Below are positions 60,944 to 64,000 of a stretch of DNA of 64,000 nucleotides, in pieces. The notes beneath the pieces were generated by a model, which saw only the letters and a program-made list of their open reading frames with translations, searched no databases and was not told the DNA's origin. Numbering within the stretch: position 1 is the stretch's first letter; every line of letters begins with the position of its first letter. This stretch comes from an uncultured Lachnospiraceae bacterium (lineage in GTDB: Bacteria > Bacillota > Clostridia > Lachnospirales > Lachnospiraceae): positions 62,001 to 126,000 of the forward strand of contig CAJUDH010000011.1 of assembly GCA_910584845.1 (NCBI GenBank). Reading direction: 5' to 3'. The position numbers were made by a program, and so were the translations under genes.

Positions 60944-62884
60944 TTACTCCATAACCCGTTCTATAAACGTCTCGTAATCACAGCCGGAAGTCAGTTGTGC
61001 CAGGAGCCCTGGGCAGCTGATCATGTCCGAAACCCAGTCAAAAAAGATCTTGATCATCCGCTGGTCCGCCTTATTTATCGCAAACAGCATAACCAGGCGC
61101 ACCTCAAAAGCCCCCCATTGGACCGGGTTCCTTAACTGCGCCACGGCTATGGTTGATTTGGTGGCAAAGGCACGGAACGCATGGGGGATTGCCAAGGCGT
61201 TTGCAAAAGACGTGGGCGCCATCTGCTCACGGTTTCGTACAATATCCCGAAATTCCCCGTCTACCACCCCGGCCTCCTCCAGGCTTTTGCAGAGGCAGGT
61301 AATCACTTCCTCCGGCGTTTTCAGGTCCAAATCCTGATAATAATGCTCTTTCCTGAGGAGATGGCCGATATGGGCGGAAAATTCCAGGCGGAACTTCTTT
61401 TTGTCCAGGCTGTTGAGCATCTGCAGGATGCCGGCTTCCGTGTCGGAATCCACAAACAGGCTGATGGAAAGCGTAGGGATCTCCAGCGTGTGCTGGATGG
61501 GGAATGTGGTCAGTATCAGGTCCGGTTCCGCCTGCCGGATTTTCTCCTCCTCAAAATAATGGAAGTTTTCCACAATCTTCATCCGGTCGCCGAACATGTC
61601 CAGCACCTTCTTTACGCACATCTCAGAAAACACCTGGTTGTATGGGAAAATCATCACCACACGGTATTTGTTGGCCTCGTTCAGCCTTTCGCTGGCCGCG
61701 CCCAGATGCAGCGCAATAAAACCGCTCTCCACCTCGGACACCGGCATTTCCAGCACTTCCTCAAGATAAGCCACCACGTAAACGCCCATCTCAAAAATCA
61801 GCGGGTACTTCTCTTTAATCTCCTCCAGGAAAATATCTTCCAGCACAACTTTATTCTTTGTGCGTTCTACCAGGCCGCGGAAATGCATCTTAAGCCCTGC
61901 CATCAGGTCCTCGTCTTTGCCGAAATCAACCCGGAACACCTCGTTGAGGCGGTCTAAAGCCCCTTGGACCAATTTCCTGCTGTTTAGCCAGCGGCCGTTG
62001 AACTTCACATGGTCGCTGGTATAATTAGAGGCCTGCCGCCCCATGATCACCAGGGCAAACAGGCCGATTTCCCCTTCCTGGACACGGATATGGAGCCGGC
62101 GGGAAACCCGCTCAAAAAAAGTTTTGGAAATCTGATATTCAATGGTGCCCTCAAGCCCCGCCAAAGCATCGTCCATCTGGACGTAGTGGCAGGCGCTCAT
62201 CCGCTCAATGCTGGTCCCTGCATGGAGGATCAGCATGGAAAACAGCGCTTCATGGATGGAATAGTCATACTCTTCCAGCACTTTGACAAAAATATCCTTA
62301 ACTTCAATCAAATCAAAATTCTTGTAAAGATAAGCCAGCCGGTCCAGGTTCAGGAAATTATCCTGAACCTCGGCAACCAGCAGGTCCCGGTACAGCTTCC
62401 GTTTGATACGTTCGTCCCCCTGGAGGGAGATGCATTTTTTCTCTTTCACCAGCTTTAGGCCCGGATATGGCTCAATCATTTTCCGGATCCGCTTCAGGTC
62501 GTTTTGGATAGAATAATCACTGATATAAATCTGGTTCTGCAATTCCAGCAGGTTAAGCCATTGAATCTCAAACAGCATCCGCTGGATCATGTAAATACAA
62601 CGGGCCCCTGGCGTCTGCGGGATCTCCCCCACCCCCGGCAAAGCCGGGTCCCCGGAATGTGCCTTCCCGGTAGCCAGGCACATGGTGTCCGCCGCAACCG
62701 CCCGGTATCCCAAACGGACATTGGACTCTACCGGCGCAGGGTCTATAGCCTTGTTAATGGCGTCAATGTCCGAGCGGATCGTCCGGTCTGTAACCCCCAG
62801 CAGTTTCGCCAGCTGCCGGCTGGTCATCCACCCTTCATGTTCTAACAGAATAGAGAGCAAACGTTCCTGTCTTTTATTTGGCAT
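60944..62884 (-). CDS. PRD-containing transcriptional activator (LicR/MtlR-type)
   Basis: A 646-residue PTS-controlled regulator. Order: an HTH_11 domain (about 1-60, WMTSRQLAKLLGVTDRTIRSD), a second Mga-like helix-turn-helix (about 95-165), PRD1 and PRD2 (about 185-400) with conserved histidines, an EIIB-like domain (about 410-500) and a C-terminal EIIA-like domain with the His in LAIPHAFRAFA. In the EIIB-like domain the usual Cys loop (CxxGxGTS) reads FPYNQVFS, so the phosphorylatable Cys appears lost. It likely activates the PTS operon according to phosphorylation state. Confidence 0.9.
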   Translation of the reverse strand: MPNKRQERLLSILLEHEGWMTSRQLAKLLGVTDRTIRSDIDAINKAIDPAPVESNVRLGYRAVAADTMCLATGKAHSGDPALPGVGEIPQTPGARCIYMIQRMLFEIQWLNLLELQNQIYISDYSIQNDLKRIRKMIEPYPGLKLVKEKKCISLQGDERIKRKLYRDLLVAEVQDNFLNLDRLAYLYKNFDLIEVKDIFVKVLEEYDYSIHEALFSMLILHAGTSIERMSACHYVQMDDALAGLEGTIEYQISKTFFERVSRRLHIRVQEGEIGLFALVIMGRQASNYTSDHVKFNGRWLNSRKLVQGALDRLNEVFRVDFGKDEDLMAGLKMHFRGLVERTKNKVVLEDIFLEEIKEKYPLIFEMGVYVVAYLEEVLEMPVSEVESGFIALHLGAASERLNEANKYRVVMIFPYNQVFSEMCVKKVLDMFGDRMKIVENFHYFEEEKIRQAEPDLILTTFPIQHTLEIPTLSISLFVDSDTEAGILQMLNSLDKKKFRLEFSAHIGHLLRKEHYYQDLDLKTPEEVITCLCKSLEEAGVVDGEFRDIVRNREQMAPTSFANALAIPHAFRAFATKSTIAVAQLRNPVQWGAFEVRLVMLFAINKADQRMIKIFFDWVSDMISCPGLLAQLTSGCDYETFIERVME

Positions 62885-62956
62885 TGTTACTCACTCTCCT
62901 TTCTTTTGTAAACTCCCCTCTCCTTATAAAAAGCTAAAAGGCTTCCAAGGCTCTGC

Positions 62957-64000
62957 TTAATCCAGCAGGATCTGCTCATACACGGGAAGATGCCCGATGA
63001 CATTCTTCCTCCCGTCGTTGGGCATGTCTTGCAGTGCAACCTGCAGTTCGCCTTTATACCTGCCGTATTCATTGTTCACAATGGCCACGTCCCCCCGTTT
63101 CAGGTCCCTGGTGTTGGCAGCCGGGATGTCCGCATCAGCGTACACCACCCTTGTCATGGTGGAGCGCAGCATATATCCGCTCATGTCCCCGCGCACAACA
63201 TGCCCCTGGTCAAAATGGAGGATGGCGTCTTCCACCGGGGACAATCCTTTTTCCAGGCAGATGCCAAAGGTCAGCACAGACGGTTTTGCCGCTGCACAGG
63301 CGGCCAGCTCCTCTGGCGAAGCATAGGCGTTGGCAATCAGCACATCGTCCACCGTGCCGGTGGCAAACAGGTGGCGGACCTGAAAATCCACCGGCACACC
63401 CCGGTGCATCTCCAAGGTGCAAAGCCCCTCAGACAGGGGCCAGGGACCGGCCGCCGCCGGATTTTGGCTGGATACGAATGCTGCCACCGGCAAGCCACGC
63501 CCCTTAATAAAGGCATTGCAGCGGTTAAAATGGGCCAGGCTGACCCCTGTGTATTTCTGGGGGTAGAAATTATGGCAGGTTATCAGTTTGCCCCGGTTGG
63601 GGAAATGGCTCACCACATCCTCAATATAGCCCATATCCGTGCTGGCGTTCAACTCTACTTTAAGCCCCCAGGGGTTATGGCTAAGGCGGCTGGCCCCCAT
63701 GGCGTCAAATCCTTCGTCCAGGCGGATCCCATCTGCATGCATCCGGGCAAACACACTTAAGTCGTCATAGGAAACCCCCAGCTTTTTAAACACCGACGGG
63801 CTCACGTCCAAGATTACCTCCATCCCGTTTTCATGGGCCCCGTCAATGCGGGCGCGGAATTTTTCCATCATTTCTTCTTTTGGCTCATCCCCCATGCTAA
63901 GCAGGCAGGTAAATACGCGCCGAAACCCATATTTCCCCGCCAGGCGCAAATAGCCCAAATCCTTTTCCAGTTCTGAATGTTCCGGATAAACCGATAATCC
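62957..64000 (-). CDS. mupG: MupG-like 6-phospho-N-acetylmuramidase (DUF871), N terminus outside window
   Basis: 348 residues of a DUF871/MupG protein, open to the window edge; only a few residues should be missing, since the visible start (LSVYPEHSELEKDLGYL) matches near the family N terminus. A TIM barrel with RVFTCLLSMGDEP, GIRLDEGFD and ELNASTD motifs is followed by a beta-rich C-terminal domain (FDQGHVVRGDMSGYMLRSTM). MupG of Staphylococcus cleaves MurNAc-6-phosphate-GlcNAc imported by a PTS, yielding GlcNAc. It heads the visible operon, pointing to peptidoglycan-derived disaccharides as one substrate. Confidence 0.88.
   Translation of the reverse strand, partial: GLSVYPEHSELEKDLGYLRLAGKYGFRRVFTCLLSMGDEPKEEMMEKFRARIDGAHENGMEVILDVSPSVFKKLGVSYDDLSVFARMHADGIRLDEGFDAMGASRLSHNPWGLKVELNASTDMGYIEDVVSHFPNRGKLITCHNFYPQKYTGVSLAHFNRCNAFIKGRGLPVAAFVSSQNPAAAGPWPLSEGLCTLEMHRGVPVDFQVRHLFATGTVDDVLIANAYASPEELAACAAAKPSVLTFGICLEKGLSPVEDAILHFDQGHVVRGDMSGYMLRSTMTRVVYADADIPAANTRDLKRGDVAIVNNEYGRYKGELQVALQDMPNDGRKNVIGHLPVYEQILLD

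Noticed and set aside
61504..61719. Small plus-strand frame inside the PRD regulator gene
   Set aside because: Shadow frame of a certain gene with no independent support.

Overview
The window looks like a chromosomal segment of a spore-forming, anaerobic, fairly GC-rich Lachnospiraceae/Clostridia bacterium (Bacillota). The evidence is a spoIVA gene with a sigma-E-type promoter, the Firmicutes-type ylxM-ffh-rpsP-khpA-rimM-trmD and rplS-lepB-ylqF-rnhB-yraN gene orders, DUF512-der-plsY-gpsA, PTS genes with a PRD regulator, a PPi-type phosphofructokinase and a GrdB-related protein. Most genes lie on the minus strand. No rRNA, tRNA, CRISPR array, insertion sequence or phage gene was recognised.

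Layout on the minus strand unless noted. 1-2.6 kb: yicC-gmk-rpoZ-rimO (rimO runs off the left edge). 2.6-10.8 kb: an uncharacterised five-gene cluster, SWIM zinc finger / HEAT-like protein / MoxR ATPase / DUF5682-like protein / VWA protein. 11-16.2 kb: yebC, an LprI-like exported protein, rnhA, spoIVA, PFK. 16.3-21 kb: a complete branched-chain amino acid ABC importer (livJ-livH-livM-livG-livF) behind a consensus promoter. 21.1-25.6 kb: DUF512-der-plsY-gpsA. 25.8 kb (+): a divergent PRPP synthetase. 27-31.9 kb: pgeF, yraN, a histidine phosphatase (+), rnhB, ylqF, lepB, rplS. 32.3 kb (+): a chemoreceptor between rplS and trmD. 34.4-38.2 kb: trmD, rimM, khpA, rpsP, ffh, ylxM. 38.3 kb (+): beta-carbonic anhydrase. 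39-46.3 kb: a frameshifted HD-type gene, a CBS-domain protein, and a DUF3798/ABC importer operon ending in an M24 aminopeptidase. 46.3-51.3 kb: a 65-bp tandem repeat, pepD, a Zn-dehydrogenase divergent from a GntR/FCD regulator, and a cell-wall-binding-repeat protein. 51.3-52 kb: remnants of an RpiR-like regulator. 52-64 kb: a long amino-sugar locus running mupG, PRD regulator, PTS IIA-IIB-IIC, GrdB-related protein, glycosylasparaginase, M20 dipeptidase, cutC, yitT, HPr, nagB, nagA and a strong terminator.

How the parts fit: the last region reads as an integrated route that imports an amino-sugar compound through a Lac/chitobiose-type PTS, splits off the sugar (MupG for MurNAc-linked and glycosylasparaginase for Asn-linked GlcNAc), trims peptides (M20) and funnels GlcNAc-6-P to fructose-6-P through NagA and NagB. 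Its HPr lacks the regulatory Ser46. The two most attractive candidates for an undescribed system are this locus, as a glycoasparagine/muropeptide salvage unit, and the SWIM-HEAT-MoxR-DUF5682-VWA cluster, whose biochemical role I do not know. All functional calls come from reading sequence; no searches were run.
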